Below are positions 56,798 through 64,000 of a stretch of DNA of 64,000 nt, one piece after another. This DNA comes from Chryseobacterium defluvii. GTDB taxonomy: Bacteria > Bacteroidota > Bacteroidia > Flavobacteriales > Weeksellaceae. The stretch is from NCBI RefSeq assembly GCF_003634775.1, contig NZ_RBXB01000002.1, positions 744,001-808,000 on the forward strand, given 5' to 3'. Position numbers and translations under genes: made by a program. Within the stretch, counting starts at the first letter, position 1. Each line of letters starts with the position of its first letter. The notes under the pieces were generated by a model, which was not told the DNA's origin, searched no databases, and saw only the letters and a list, made by a program, of their open reading frames with translations.

Positions 56798-58201
56798 TTA
56801 CCAATTACTATCAATCATTAAAATCATTTGTGTCATGGCAACAGCACCTAATAAAAGCTCTCTTTTATTCACCTTGTCAAAAGTATCCTCCACGGAGTGA
56901 TGGTAGTCAAAATACCTTTGAGTGTCCACCACTAATTCTGCCAAAGGGATATCAAGCTTTTTGAGTGGGGAAATATCCTGGATTGCTTCTGTTTGGTCAA
57001 AATCATACACGCCATAGGGAAGGAAATACTCTTTCCAGGCAAAAACCAGTTTCCTTCTTTGCGGAGCCATGTCCAATGAAAACCCCCGCGGAGAATATCC
57101 TCCCGCATCGGTTCCCAAGGCGAAAATATGCTTTTCTTCTTTCTTTTTTACGTAAGCAGCGTACACTTCACGGCCTTGTCCGCCGTTTTCGCTGTTGGCA
57201 TATAAAACCACCCGGATGGTGTGATTGTTTTCATAGCCAAGCGCTTTCAGAGTTCTTAAAACCTCGATACACTGCACAACTCCCGTTCCGTCATCAATGG
57301 CACCTTCTCCAAAATCCCATGAATCTAACTGAGCTCCTAAAACAATGACTTTAGAATCTTTTTTACCCTGGATTTCAGCAATTATATTAGGGTTGGTGAT
57401 TTCTCCTTTGGATTCCGCAGTCATGTTGATTTTTGCAGTGACTTTTTGTTTTTTGAGTATTTTTTCAAGTTCGTCTGCGGATTTTGTGCCAATTGATAAA
57501 GCCGGAATTTTGGCTTTGTCATCCGGTTCATAGTAAATCATTTTAGCATGGGGCGTATCATTGTTGGCTGTTGTTAATGATCTTATAATTAATGCCTTCG
57601 CTCCTGTTTTAGCGATCACGGAAGCGGAGATCAATTTTGATTTGGCGGCAATTAAGTAGGAATCACTTGTATTGATGATTTTCGGGTCCATCGGAACATT
57701 AACGAAAACAATTTTGTCTTTTAATTGTCCTACAGACATCTGGTTAAGCTCGGAAGTAGAATTAATTAAAACGATTTCACCCATCAAATCCTTTCCTCCT
57801 GTTCCTTCTGAGTTTCCGAAAGAAAGCATTCTAATATTTTTCCATTCTCCGTTTCCGGCTTTTATCTGCAAAGATTCCCGTCCTCTTACCCAGACCGGAG
57901 CCTTGGCTTCCTGTCTCCAGATCATTTCTATACCGATTTCCTTGAACTTCTTTTCAGCCCATTCTACAGCTTTTGCATACCCGGGAGTCGCACTAAAACG
58001 GGAACCGATACCTTTTGTCAATTCGCCAAGGTTATCATATGCCTTTCCTTGGGTCATGATTTCGTCTGAAATCTTTTTGAATTCCTCGTGGTAATTAAAT
58101 TTGGCTACAGGTACTTTGGTGAGTTTTTTTTGCGGCTTTTTTTGAGAAAATAAAAATCCACCCAAAAAGAGTGGAAGTATTAGAATGAATATTTTTTTCA
58201 T
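56798..58201 (-). CDS. M28-family metallopeptidase, exported (copy 1)
   Basis: The protein has 467 residues with signal peptide MKKIFILILPLFLGGFLFSQ. It is paralogous to the next gene. It shows VLGAQLDSWDFGEGAIDDGTG, where Gln replaces the first metal-ligand His seen in copy 2 (GGHLDSW), and ANSENGGQG, where Ser replaces the first Glu of the usual E-E pair. The late His (DYHHSVEDTFDKVNKRELLLG) is kept. These changes suggest it may be catalytically weak or inactive, with copy 2 the active enzyme. The two are an operon, with copy 1 first. Confidence 0.9.
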   Translation of the reverse strand: MKKIFILILPLFLGGFLFSQKKPQKKLTKVPVAKFNYHEEFKKISDEIMTQGKAYDNLGELTKGIGSRFSATPGYAKAVEWAEKKFKEIGIEMIWRQEAKAPVWVRGRESLQIKAGNGEWKNIRMLSFGNSEGTGGKDLMGEIVLINSTSELNQMSVGQLKDKIVFVNVPMDPKIINTSDSYLIAAKSKLISASVIAKTGAKALIIRSLTTANNDTPHAKMIYYEPDDKAKIPALSIGTKSADELEKILKKQKVTAKINMTAESKGEITNPNIIAEIQGKKDSKVIVLGAQLDSWDFGEGAIDDGTGVVQCIEVLRTLKALGYENNHTIRVVLYANSENGGQGREVYAAYVKKKEEKHIFALGTDAGGYSPRGFSLDMAPQRRKLVFAWKEYFLPYGVYDFDQTEAIQDISPLKKLDIPLAELVVDTQRYFDYHHSVEDTFDKVNKRELLLGAVAMTQMILMIDSNW

Positions 58202-58257
58202 TTTTTATTTACACTTATCTTTTCCGTGCATAAAAATAGGGAAAAAATAGTAATTTA

Positions 58258-59502
58258 TCAGGATTTCATATCATACATTAGCAATGCTGTAATCAATTTA
58301 GGTTCAATAAAAGTACATTTTGGAGGCATACTTAATTTAAGATCAGAAATTTTAATCATATCATTAAAACTCACCGGATAGATTCCGAAGCCCACTTTAC
58401 CTTCACCGTTATCAATATTTTCTTTTAAAATATTAATCCCGGCAATAGTAGAATTCCCTTTTACGTAGGAAATCTTTTCAGAGCTGTCCGGATCTTCAAT
58501 TTTCAGGATATTCTTGAAAATATACTTATCTAAAAGATGATGATCCAAATTATCCAGAGACATTTCCGTGGAACGGAGATCGTGCTTCACGTGAAGAGAG
58601 TAAAACGTCCCGTCCAGGTACATGGAAATATGGAATTTCTGGGAAGGGAAATACGGAGTTTCACCTTTTTCATGGATCAGGAAATATTGTTCAAGTGCTT
58701 TTAAAAACTCTTCAGTGGATAATCCGTTCAGATCCTTTACCATTCTGTTGTAATCATGGATTTTGATGGATTGATTGGAAACGATGAAACTATATACAAA
58801 ATTATACGGTTCCGTACCGTTATGCCTTTTGTTTTTATCTTTTTGATATTTGGCATTCAAAGCAGTGGAACCGATTCTGTGGTGCCCGTCTGCAATGTAG
58901 AAAGAATCGATCTGATCGATAACTTCTTTAAACTGCTGCAGCTTTAAACGGTTATCAATTCTCCAGATTTTATGCCTGATCCCTTTTGAGTCCACATGAT
59001 TGAAAATCGGAACGTTTTTCTCTTCATGATTCATCAACAGCTCAATTTTTGAATTGGCGGGATATGTCAGAAGAACGGGTTCTGCCTGCAGGTTTACTTT
59101 TTCCAGATAATGAGCCAGCTTCTCTTTTTTCTGAGGAATGGTGCTTTCATGCCTTTTGATCTTTCCGCTCCAGAAATCCTCAATACTAGCCAAGCCAAGC
59201 AAGCCCCTGAAAACCTGTTTGCTGGGATAGATCTGCTCATAAAGATAATAAGCCGAATTGTCCTGAACCAGTTTTTTCTCTTCCAGGAGTTCTTCGAAGG
59301 TAGAACGGATTTTTCTTAAATTCCGGTCAATATCTTTAGATTTACTTACCACATAAGGTTTGATCATATGGATGTAAGTATCTTCTACTTGAGCTTTCTC
59401 TGCAATTTCTTCCTGGGTGAAATTATCCAGGGGATGAGTAGGGAAAGTACTCTCAAGGTCTTTATGAGGTCGTATTCCGCGAAAAGGTTTAAAAACAGGC
59501 AT
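58258..59502 (-). CDS. DUF1015 protein
   Basis: The protein has 414 residues and matches DUF1015: PFRGIRPHKDLES at the start, then YLYEQIYPSKQVFRGLLGLASIEDFWSGKIKRHE, YIADGHHRIGSTALNAKYQ (HxRxxT region) and LDNLDHHLLDKYIFKNIL. The family is found with serA/serC in several groups, and the link is seen here: it starts 3 bp after the serA stop. Its biochemical role is not firmly known; a role in serine metabolism or its control is inferred from the neighbours. Confidence 0.9.
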   Translation of the reverse strand: MPVFKPFRGIRPHKDLESTFPTHPLDNFTQEEIAEKAQVEDTYIHMIKPYVVSKSKDIDRNLRKIRSTFEELLEEKKLVQDNSAYYLYEQIYPSKQVFRGLLGLASIEDFWSGKIKRHESTIPQKKEKLAHYLEKVNLQAEPVLLTYPANSKIELLMNHEEKNVPIFNHVDSKGIRHKIWRIDNRLKLQQFKEVIDQIDSFYIADGHHRIGSTALNAKYQKDKNKRHNGTEPYNFVYSFIVSNQSIKIHDYNRMVKDLNGLSTEEFLKALEQYFLIHEKGETPYFPSQKFHISMYLDGTFYSLHVKHDLRSTEMSLDNLDHHLLDKYIFKNILKIEDPDSSEKISYVKGNSTIAGINILKENIDNGEGKVGFGIYPVSFNDMIKISDLKLSMPPKCTFIEPKLITALLMYDMKS

Positions 59503-59505
59503 ATA

Positions 59506-60471
59506 TTATTGTATAGTTTCTTTTTTTAGCTTAATGATTTGTTCTGCAAGTTCAAGGCCGATTTTTTCCTGTGCATCCACCGTATTTCCTCCTACATGAG
59601 GGGAAAGAGACAGGGAAGGGTTCATCAGTAACGGAAGTTCCGGAGTCGGTTCATTTTCAAAAACATCCAAGGCTGCCCCCATTACTTTTCCGGACTCAAT
59701 AAAATCGAGCAGTGTAACTTCATTGATCACACCACCTCTTGCCGTATTCACAATATAAACACCATCTTTCATTTTTTCAAACTGTGGAGTGTCTATAATA
59801 TATTCATTAGTTTTAGGAGTATTGATACTGATGAAATCCGCGTCTTTAAGGAATGCATCCGTATCATTGGTAGAAGTTATTTCAAAGTTCACGGTTTGTC
59901 CGTCAAAAAAACTTAATGTAAGAACTTCTGTTCTGGGCTTTCTGGTCAGAACTTTTACCTTCATTCCCAGAGCGATCCCCATCTTCACCACTTCCTGCCC
60001 GATGCTTCCAAAGCCAATAACTCCCAATGTTTTTCCTGAAAGCTCATACGCATTATGGAATGACTTTTTCAGGGCATTAAAATGGGTTTCCCCTTCCAGC
60101 GGCATCAACCTGTTCGATTCATGAAGGAATCTTGCCAGTGAAAAAAAGTGAGCAAAAACAAGTTCCGCCACCGATTTTGAAGATGCAGTCGGAGTATTGA
60201 TTACTTTTATTCCTTTGCTCCTGGCATATTCCACATCTATATTATCCATCCCGATTCCGCCTCTGCCTATAATAGAAAGGCCGGGACACGCATCAATAAT
60301 ATCCTGTTTTACTTTGGTTGCACTTCTTACCAGAAGAACATCCACATTATTTTCATTGATGAATTTAATAACGTGATCCTGGGCAACACGGTTATTCAGA
60401 ACTTCTATTCCTGCTTCTTTTAAAGCTTGCTCTCCGGCTAAGGAGATTCCATCGTTGGCTAAAACTTTCAT
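59506..60471 (-). CDS. serA: D-3-phosphoglycerate dehydrogenase-like enzyme
   Basis: The protein has 321 residues and is the short type without an ACT domain. It should oxidise 3-phosphoglycerate, the first step to serine. It shows the Rossmann motif GFGSIGQEVVKMG, IIGRGGIGMDNIDVEYARSKG, VNTARGGVINEVTLLD (Arg), and the catalytic His in SLSPHVGGNTVDAQEKIG. The gene lies between serC (120 bp upstream) and DUF1015 (3 bp downstream). The serC neighbour makes the substrate assignment likely; other 2-hydroxyacids are an alternative. Confidence 0.92.
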   Translation of the reverse strand: MKVLANDGISLAGEQALKEAGIEVLNNRVAQDHVIKFINENNVDVLLVRSATKVKQDIIDACPGLSIIGRGGIGMDNIDVEYARSKGIKVINTPTASSKSVAELVFAHFFSLARFLHESNRLMPLEGETHFNALKKSFHNAYELSGKTLGVIGFGSIGQEVVKMGIALGMKVKVLTRKPRTEVLTLSFFDGQTVNFEITSTNDTDAFLKDADFISINTPKTNEYIIDTPQFEKMKDGVYIVNTARGGVINEVTLLDFIESGKVMGAALDVFENEPTPELPLLMNPSLSLSPHVGGNTVDAQEKIGLELAEQIIKLKKETIQ

Positions 60472-60591
60472 GGCTTTTATGATAATCTAAATAATGAAGA
60501 CTGAAATATTTTACATTTTAAATTGGCGCAAATTAAGAAATTTAAAATAATTCCAATTTATATTGCAATCTTCTGATTTTTAATGATTTAA

Positions 60592-61656
60592 TTATTTGAT
60601 TGATCTCATGACGTCTACCAAAACCTGAACACTTTCAATCGGTAAAGCATTGTATAAACTCGCTCTGTAACCTCCTAAGCTTCTGTGTCCGTTCAAACCG
60701 CTGATTCCCGCTGCTTTCCATGCATTATCAAACTCTTCTTTCTTGCTTTCGTCGGTGATTTTGAAGGAAACATTCATTAATGAGCGGTCTTCCTTCACGC
60801 AGAATGTTTCAAATAAAGGATTGCTGTCGATTTCATCATATAAAAGCTTTGCCTTTGCCTCATTTCTTTGTTCCGCAGCTGCAATTCCTCCGTTTCTTTC
60901 CAAATACTGAAGCGTTAGTAAAGATGCATACACAGGAAAGACAGGTGGCGTATTGTACATGGATTCTTTAGCAATATGCTGTGAATAATCTAACATGGAT
61001 AGCATATTCTCTCTGCCTGTTTTTCCAAGAATCTCTTTTTTAATTACTACCAAAGTAACTCCTGCGGGTCCCATGTTTTTCTGGGCTCCGGCATAGATCA
61101 GATCGAATTTTGAGAAATCCAGTTGTCTGGAGAAAATATCTGAACTCATATCACAAACCATTAAAGTATCCACTTCAGGGAAAGTCTTCATTTGAGTTCC
61201 GTAAATTGTATTATTGGAAGTACAGTGGAAATAATCATACTCGGAAGATACCGTATAATCCTTCGGAATATAAGAGTAGTTAGCTTCTTTGGAAGAACCT
61301 ACCACATCCACTGTCCCTATTTTTTTAGCTTCTTTAATGGCTCCGGCAGCCCATGTTCCCGTATCTAAATAAGCAGCTTTACCACCTACTTTCAACAGGT
61401 TGTAAGGGACCATAGCAAACTGCAGGCTTGCTCCGCCCCCTAAATACAAAACTTCATATTCATCCCCAAGATTCATCAGTCTTTTTACAATCGCACGTGC
61501 TTCGTCCATTACCGGAACAAAATCTTTACTTCGGTGGGAAATTTCCAAAAGAGATAAGCCGATACCGTTGAAGTCCAGAATAGCTTCTGCTGATTTTTCA
61601 AATACTTCTTGTGGTAAAATACACGGACCTGCACTAAAATTGTGTTTTTTGCTCAT
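60592..61656 (-). CDS. serC: Phosphoserine aminotransferase
   Basis: The protein has 354 residues. SerC converts 3-phosphohydroxypyruvate to phosphoserine with PLP. It shows HNFSAGPCILPQEVFEKSAEAI, EISHRSKDFVPVM, LGGGASLQFAMVP and the PLP Lys193 in AGAQKNMGPAGV, and ends GHRSLGGYRASLYNALP (phosphate-binding Arg). Length is standard. The 120-bp gap to serA holds no terminator, so the two are likely one transcript. Confidence 0.96.
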   Translation of the reverse strand: MSKKHNFSAGPCILPQEVFEKSAEAILDFNGIGLSLLEISHRSKDFVPVMDEARAIVKRLMNLGDEYEVLYLGGGASLQFAMVPYNLLKVGGKAAYLDTGTWAAGAIKEAKKIGTVDVVGSSKEANYSYIPKDYTVSSEYDYFHCTSNNTIYGTQMKTFPEVDTLMVCDMSSDIFSRQLDFSKFDLIYAGAQKNMGPAGVTLVVIKKEILGKTGRENMLSMLDYSQHIAKESMYNTPPVFPVYASLLTLQYLERNGGIAAAEQRNEAKAKLLYDEIDSNPLFETFCVKEDRSLMNVSFKITDESKKEEFDNAWKAAGISGLNGHRSLGGYRASLYNALPIESVQVLVDVMRSIK

Positions 61657-61731
61657 ATTTTATTTTGTTTTTTACAGGACTTGCGAACCTGTGATTTTGT
61701 TTATATTGTATTGATCAGATTTATATATAAT

Positions 61732-61763
61732 TAAAAAAACCGTCTCATACTGGCTGAGACGGC
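61732..61763 (-). terminator. Terminator of the ferredoxin gene
   Basis: CCGTCTCA (61740) pairs with TGAGACGG, followed on the minus strand by a T-run. It separates the ferredoxin gene from serC. Confidence 0.88.
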
Positions 61764-61768
61764 GTATT

Positions 61769-62119
61769 TTATTCACCGTGTAAGAATGCTTTTTTATTAA
61801 GTAAAGCTTCTTCAGACTCTACATGGTCTTCATCCGGAACACAGCAGTCTACCGGACAAACGGCTGCACATTGTGGCTCTTCATGGAAACCTTTACATTC
61901 CGTACATTTATCTGTTACGATGAAATAGACATCGTCATTCACGGGTTCCTGAGGCGCATCCGCATCTATCGTTAATCCTGACGGTAATGTTACAGTGCCT
62001 TTCAATGTGGTACCGTCTGAAGCTTTCCAATCTACGGCTCCTTCATATATTGCATTATTCGGGCATTCCGGTTCACAGGCTCCACAATTAATGCATTCAT
62101 CAGTTATTTTAATAGCCAT
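61769..62119 (-). CDS. 4Fe-4S dicluster ferredoxin
   Basis: The protein has 116 residues. The cluster motifs are CINCGACEPECPNN and, near the C-terminus, CTECKGFHEEPQCAAVCPVDCC, so two 4Fe-4S clusters are bound. A 50-residue insertion between them contains a beta-rich part (SDGTTLKGTVTLPSGLTID). Acidic residues follow (PDEDHVESEEALL). It is a soluble electron carrier, divergent from the acyl-CoA reductase gene with 59 bp between the starts. Confidence 0.93.
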   Translation of the reverse strand: MAIKITDECINCGACEPECPNNAIYEGAVDWKASDGTTLKGTVTLPSGLTIDADAPQEPVNDDVYFIVTDKCTECKGFHEEPQCAAVCPVDCCVPDEDHVESEEALLNKKAFLHGE

Positions 62120-62178
62120 CGCTAATTTTTTTTAAATTTGCACAAAATTACAAAATATTCCCCAATTTTAAAGTAATT

Positions 62179-63213
62179 ATGAGTATTGAAAATCGAGTTT
62201 TAGGACTTTCTGAGCTAAGTGGATATATTAAAGCGTTTTTAATAAAAAATTCTGAAGATTATAATGAAGGTGATCTTGAATTTGAATTATTATTAAAGAA
62301 GTCTGAAATGGAAAATCCGTGGTTCACTATTGAGAATCAGAAATTTGCTTTAAAGCAGTGGGCTGATTTATTGACTGAAGAAAATGTAAAGAATTGGCTT
62401 CAAGAGTATTCTGTATCCAAAATTTCAAAAAGGGTAGGCCTGATTCTGGCCGGAAACATTCCTCTGGTGGGATTGCATGATGTGATTTCCGTGGTGTTGA
62501 GTAACCATATTCCGGTCATTAAATTATCATCAAAGGACCGGCATATGATTCCTTTTTTACTGAAAAAATGGAATGAATTCTCCGGAAACGAAATTGAATT
62601 TGAGTTTGTGGAAAAACTGGAGAATTTCGATGCGGTAATTGCAACAGGAAGCAATAATACGGCAAGATACCTGGAATATTATTTTAAAGACCGTTTGAAT
62701 ATTATCCGTAAAAACAGAACTTCTGTAGCGGTTTTAAAGGGTGATGAAACAGAAGAAGAGCTGCAGCTTTTGGCCAAAGATATTTTCCAGTATTTCGGAT
62801 TAGGTTGCAGAAATGTGACGAGGGTTTTCATTCCGCAGGATTTTGTGATCGACAGGTTATTTGAAAGCTTCATAGGATTCCAGGATATTATCAATCATAA
62901 TAAATATGCCAATAACTATGACTATAACAGAGCCGTTTACCTGTTGAATCAGGAAAAGTTCTGGGATAATAATTTCGTGATGCTGAAAGAGGATGATAAA
63001 TTGTTCAGTCCGCTTTCCGTGATCAATTTCAGCAGATATGATGCGTTGGATGAAGTGAAGGTTTTCATAGCTGAAAATGAAGAAAATATTCAATGTGTAG
63101 TGGCTAGGGAGGAATTGGGATTGGATTCAATTCCGTTTGGTGAAGCGCAATGTCCCGGTTTGGATACCTATGCGGACAATGTGGATACGATGAAATTTTT
63201 GGAGGTGATTTAA
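62179..63213 (+). CDS. LuxC-like acyl-CoA reductase
   Basis: The protein has 344 residues and fits the LuxC/acyl-CoA reductase family: RVGLILAGNIPLVGLHDVISVVLSNHIPVIKLSSKD, AVIATGSNNTARYLEYYFKD (NADPH pocket), RKNRTSVAVLKGDETEEEL and the catalytic Cys in FGLGCRNVTRVFIPQDF. The family reduces acyl-CoA to aldehyde. In flavobacteria the gene is widespread and its substrate has not been fixed. It is 34 bp before the Bax inhibitor-1 gene. Confidence 0.88.
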   Translation: MSIENRVLGLSELSGYIKAFLIKNSEDYNEGDLEFELLLKKSEMENPWFTIENQKFALKQWADLLTEENVKNWLQEYSVSKISKRVGLILAGNIPLVGLHDVISVVLSNHIPVIKLSSKDRHMIPFLLKKWNEFSGNEIEFEFVEKLENFDAVIATGSNNTARYLEYYFKDRLNIIRKNRTSVAVLKGDETEEELQLLAKDIFQYFGLGCRNVTRVFIPQDFVIDRLFESFIGFQDIINHNKYANNYDYNRAVYLLNQEKFWDNNFVMLKEDDKLFSPLSVINFSRYDALDEVKVFIAENEENIQCVVAREELGLDSIPFGEAQCPGLDTYADNVDTMKFLEVI

Positions 63214-63247
63214 TTAATTTAATATATTTAAAAATAAAAAAATAACT

Positions 63248-63937
63248 ATGATGACAGATGTTTTAGTCGCCCATTCTTCAGATGTTGAGAAGGCGGATTT
63301 TTACAAAAAAACGTATTGGCATGTTGCATTGGCAATTCTTGCATTCATTGGTGTGGAAACGGTTTTGATCAATGTGGTTCCGGTGGAAATTATTAGTTTA
63401 ATGTTCGCTCAAAAATATACCTGGCTGCTTATTATTGGTGTGTTTTGGTTAGCATCCATCCTGGCTAATAAATGGTCTTTATCTCAAAGTAGATCAACAC
63501 AGTATTTAGGATTAGGATTTTATATTCTGCTTGAAGCTGTGATCTTCCTGCCGTTGCTTTATATTGCTGTCGGATATTCAGGAGGGGGAACTATGATTTT
63601 TCAGGCAGCGATGCTTACTATTGCTATGTTTGCGGGATTATCGGCAGTAGCTTTTACTTCCAAAAAAGATTTTTCTTTTTTAAGAAACATCATTATTATA
63701 GGAGGTTTCCTTTCTATAGGATTGATTGTAGCGGGAGCGATTTTCGGGTTTAACCTTGGTCTTTGGTTTTCGGTAGGAATGGTGATTCTGGCTTCTGCAA
63801 GTATTTTGTATGAAACGAGTAAGCTTAAGGATTCCTATACAACAGGTCAGTATGTGGGAGCTTCTTTACAGCTTTTTGCTTCCATTATGTTGTTGTTCTG
63901 GTATATTCTGAGAATTTTAATGAGCAGAAGAAGCTAG
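63248..63937 (+). CDS. Bax inhibitor-1/YccA family membrane protein
   Basis: The protein has 229 residues with six to seven membrane helices. The family pattern appears in TYWHVALAILAFIGVETVLI, LGFYILLEAVIFLPLLYIA, TIAMFAGLSAVAFTSKKDFSFLRNI, GLWFSVGMVILASASILYETSKL and the final YVGASLQLFASIMLLFWYILRIL. The usual acidic pore residue of the last helices is not obvious. It sits in the inner membrane; the function in bacteria (calcium leak or protease partner) is unclear. It is followed by a heptad-repeat element. Confidence 0.93.
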   Translation: MMTDVLVAHSSDVEKADFYKKTYWHVALAILAFIGVETVLINVVPVEIISLMFAQKYTWLLIIGVFWLASILANKWSLSQSRSTQYLGLGFYILLEAVIFLPLLYIAVGYSGGGTMIFQAAMLTIAMFAGLSAVAFTSKKDFSFLRNIIIIGGFLSIGLIVAGAIFGFNLGLWFSVGMVILASASILYETSKLKDSYTTGQYVGASLQLFASIMLLFWYILRILMSRRS

Positions 63938-63950
63938 TTTTAGTGATGAA

Positions 63951-64000
63951 TTATGAGTTATGAGTTATAAGTTATAAGTGATGAGTTATGAGTTCTCACG
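63951..64000. repeat. Heptanucleotide repeat element, copy 3 (cut by the window end)
   Basis: TATGAGT and TATAAGT heptads repeat from 63951, as in the left arm of copy 1. The right arm is outside the window. Confidence 0.8.

Noticed and set aside
1..64000. CRISPR arrays, rRNA genes, insertion sequences, prophage
   Set aside because: None was seen: the repeats are hairpins or tandem heptads with no spacers, and no transposase or phage structural gene is recognisable.

Overview
The window is about 64 kb of low-GC chromosome from a member of the Bacteroidota. It fits Chryseobacterium or a close relative in the Weeksellaceae best. The support is: Bacteroidota promoters (TTG, about 19 bp, TAnnTTTG) in front of several genes; a GldI-type lipoprotein PPIase; DUF2911, DUF4294 and M42 proteins; a bifunctional DAHP synthase/chorismate mutase; families of secreted C1q-like proteins; and small double-glycine-leader peptides with MKNLKK starts. 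No prophage, transposase, rRNA or CRISPR array is visible.

Layout. 1-417 is the end of carB. 547-4414 is a row of poorly characterised genes: an ankyrin protein, a one-membrane-span protein, a secreted protein broken by an in-frame stop, a lipoprotein and a soluble protein. 4459-6508 is a compact operon (MGMT, DUF2911, GNAT, cupin). 6513-12975 is a surface-protein locus: two small HTH proteins, a TPR/HTH membrane regulator and four secreted proteins with probable C1q-like C-termini. 13109-18741 is mostly housekeeping (dienelactone hydrolase, HAD phosphatase, HsdR_N-fold protein, holA, trxB, crcB). 18987-30560 is accessory in character and contains two identical tRNA-Ser(UGA) genes 7.6 kb apart. 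It holds an XRE regulator, a TIGR04141-type protein, a lipoprotein, two double-glycine peptides, a two-membrane-span protein, a histidine kinase/LuxR response regulator pair, an exonuclease III, an epoxide hydrolase and an Arr-type rifampin ADP-ribosyltransferase with an extra helical domain.

30648-36275 carries regulators (an HTH-pentapeptide fusion, AraC, TetR), a VOC protein and an AONS/serine-palmitoyltransferase-like enzyme that probably makes a sphingoid or sulfonolipid base. 36367-51083 is mainly core metabolism and information processing: dnaX, DAHP synthase, rsgA, ndk, GH29 fucosidase, rpe, M42 peptidase, NUDIX, mnmD, ilvE, gldI and a cyclophilin-FKBP fusion. 51220-53697 is a single AT-rich gene set between core genes. 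It joins an HsdR-type nuclease domain to a P-loop NTPase and is the best candidate for an uncharacterised defence protein. 53757-63937 returns to core functions: an aspartic protease, two M28 peptidases, the serC-serA-DUF1015 serine block, a ferredoxin, an acyl-CoA reductase and a Bax-inhibitor-1 protein.

The most notable observations are these. dnaX is split at an A10 run, as expected for gamma/tau production by slippage. The nuclease-NTPase fusion stands alone. The double-glycine peptides lie beside a two-component system that is followed by an 18-bp direct repeat and a small ORF. Arr and the pentapeptide protein have unusual fusions. Several families of intergenic repeats recur, including a heptanucleotide-based hairpin seen three times, and two intergenic regions hold gene relics. 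All assignments come from reading the sequence; no database search was run.
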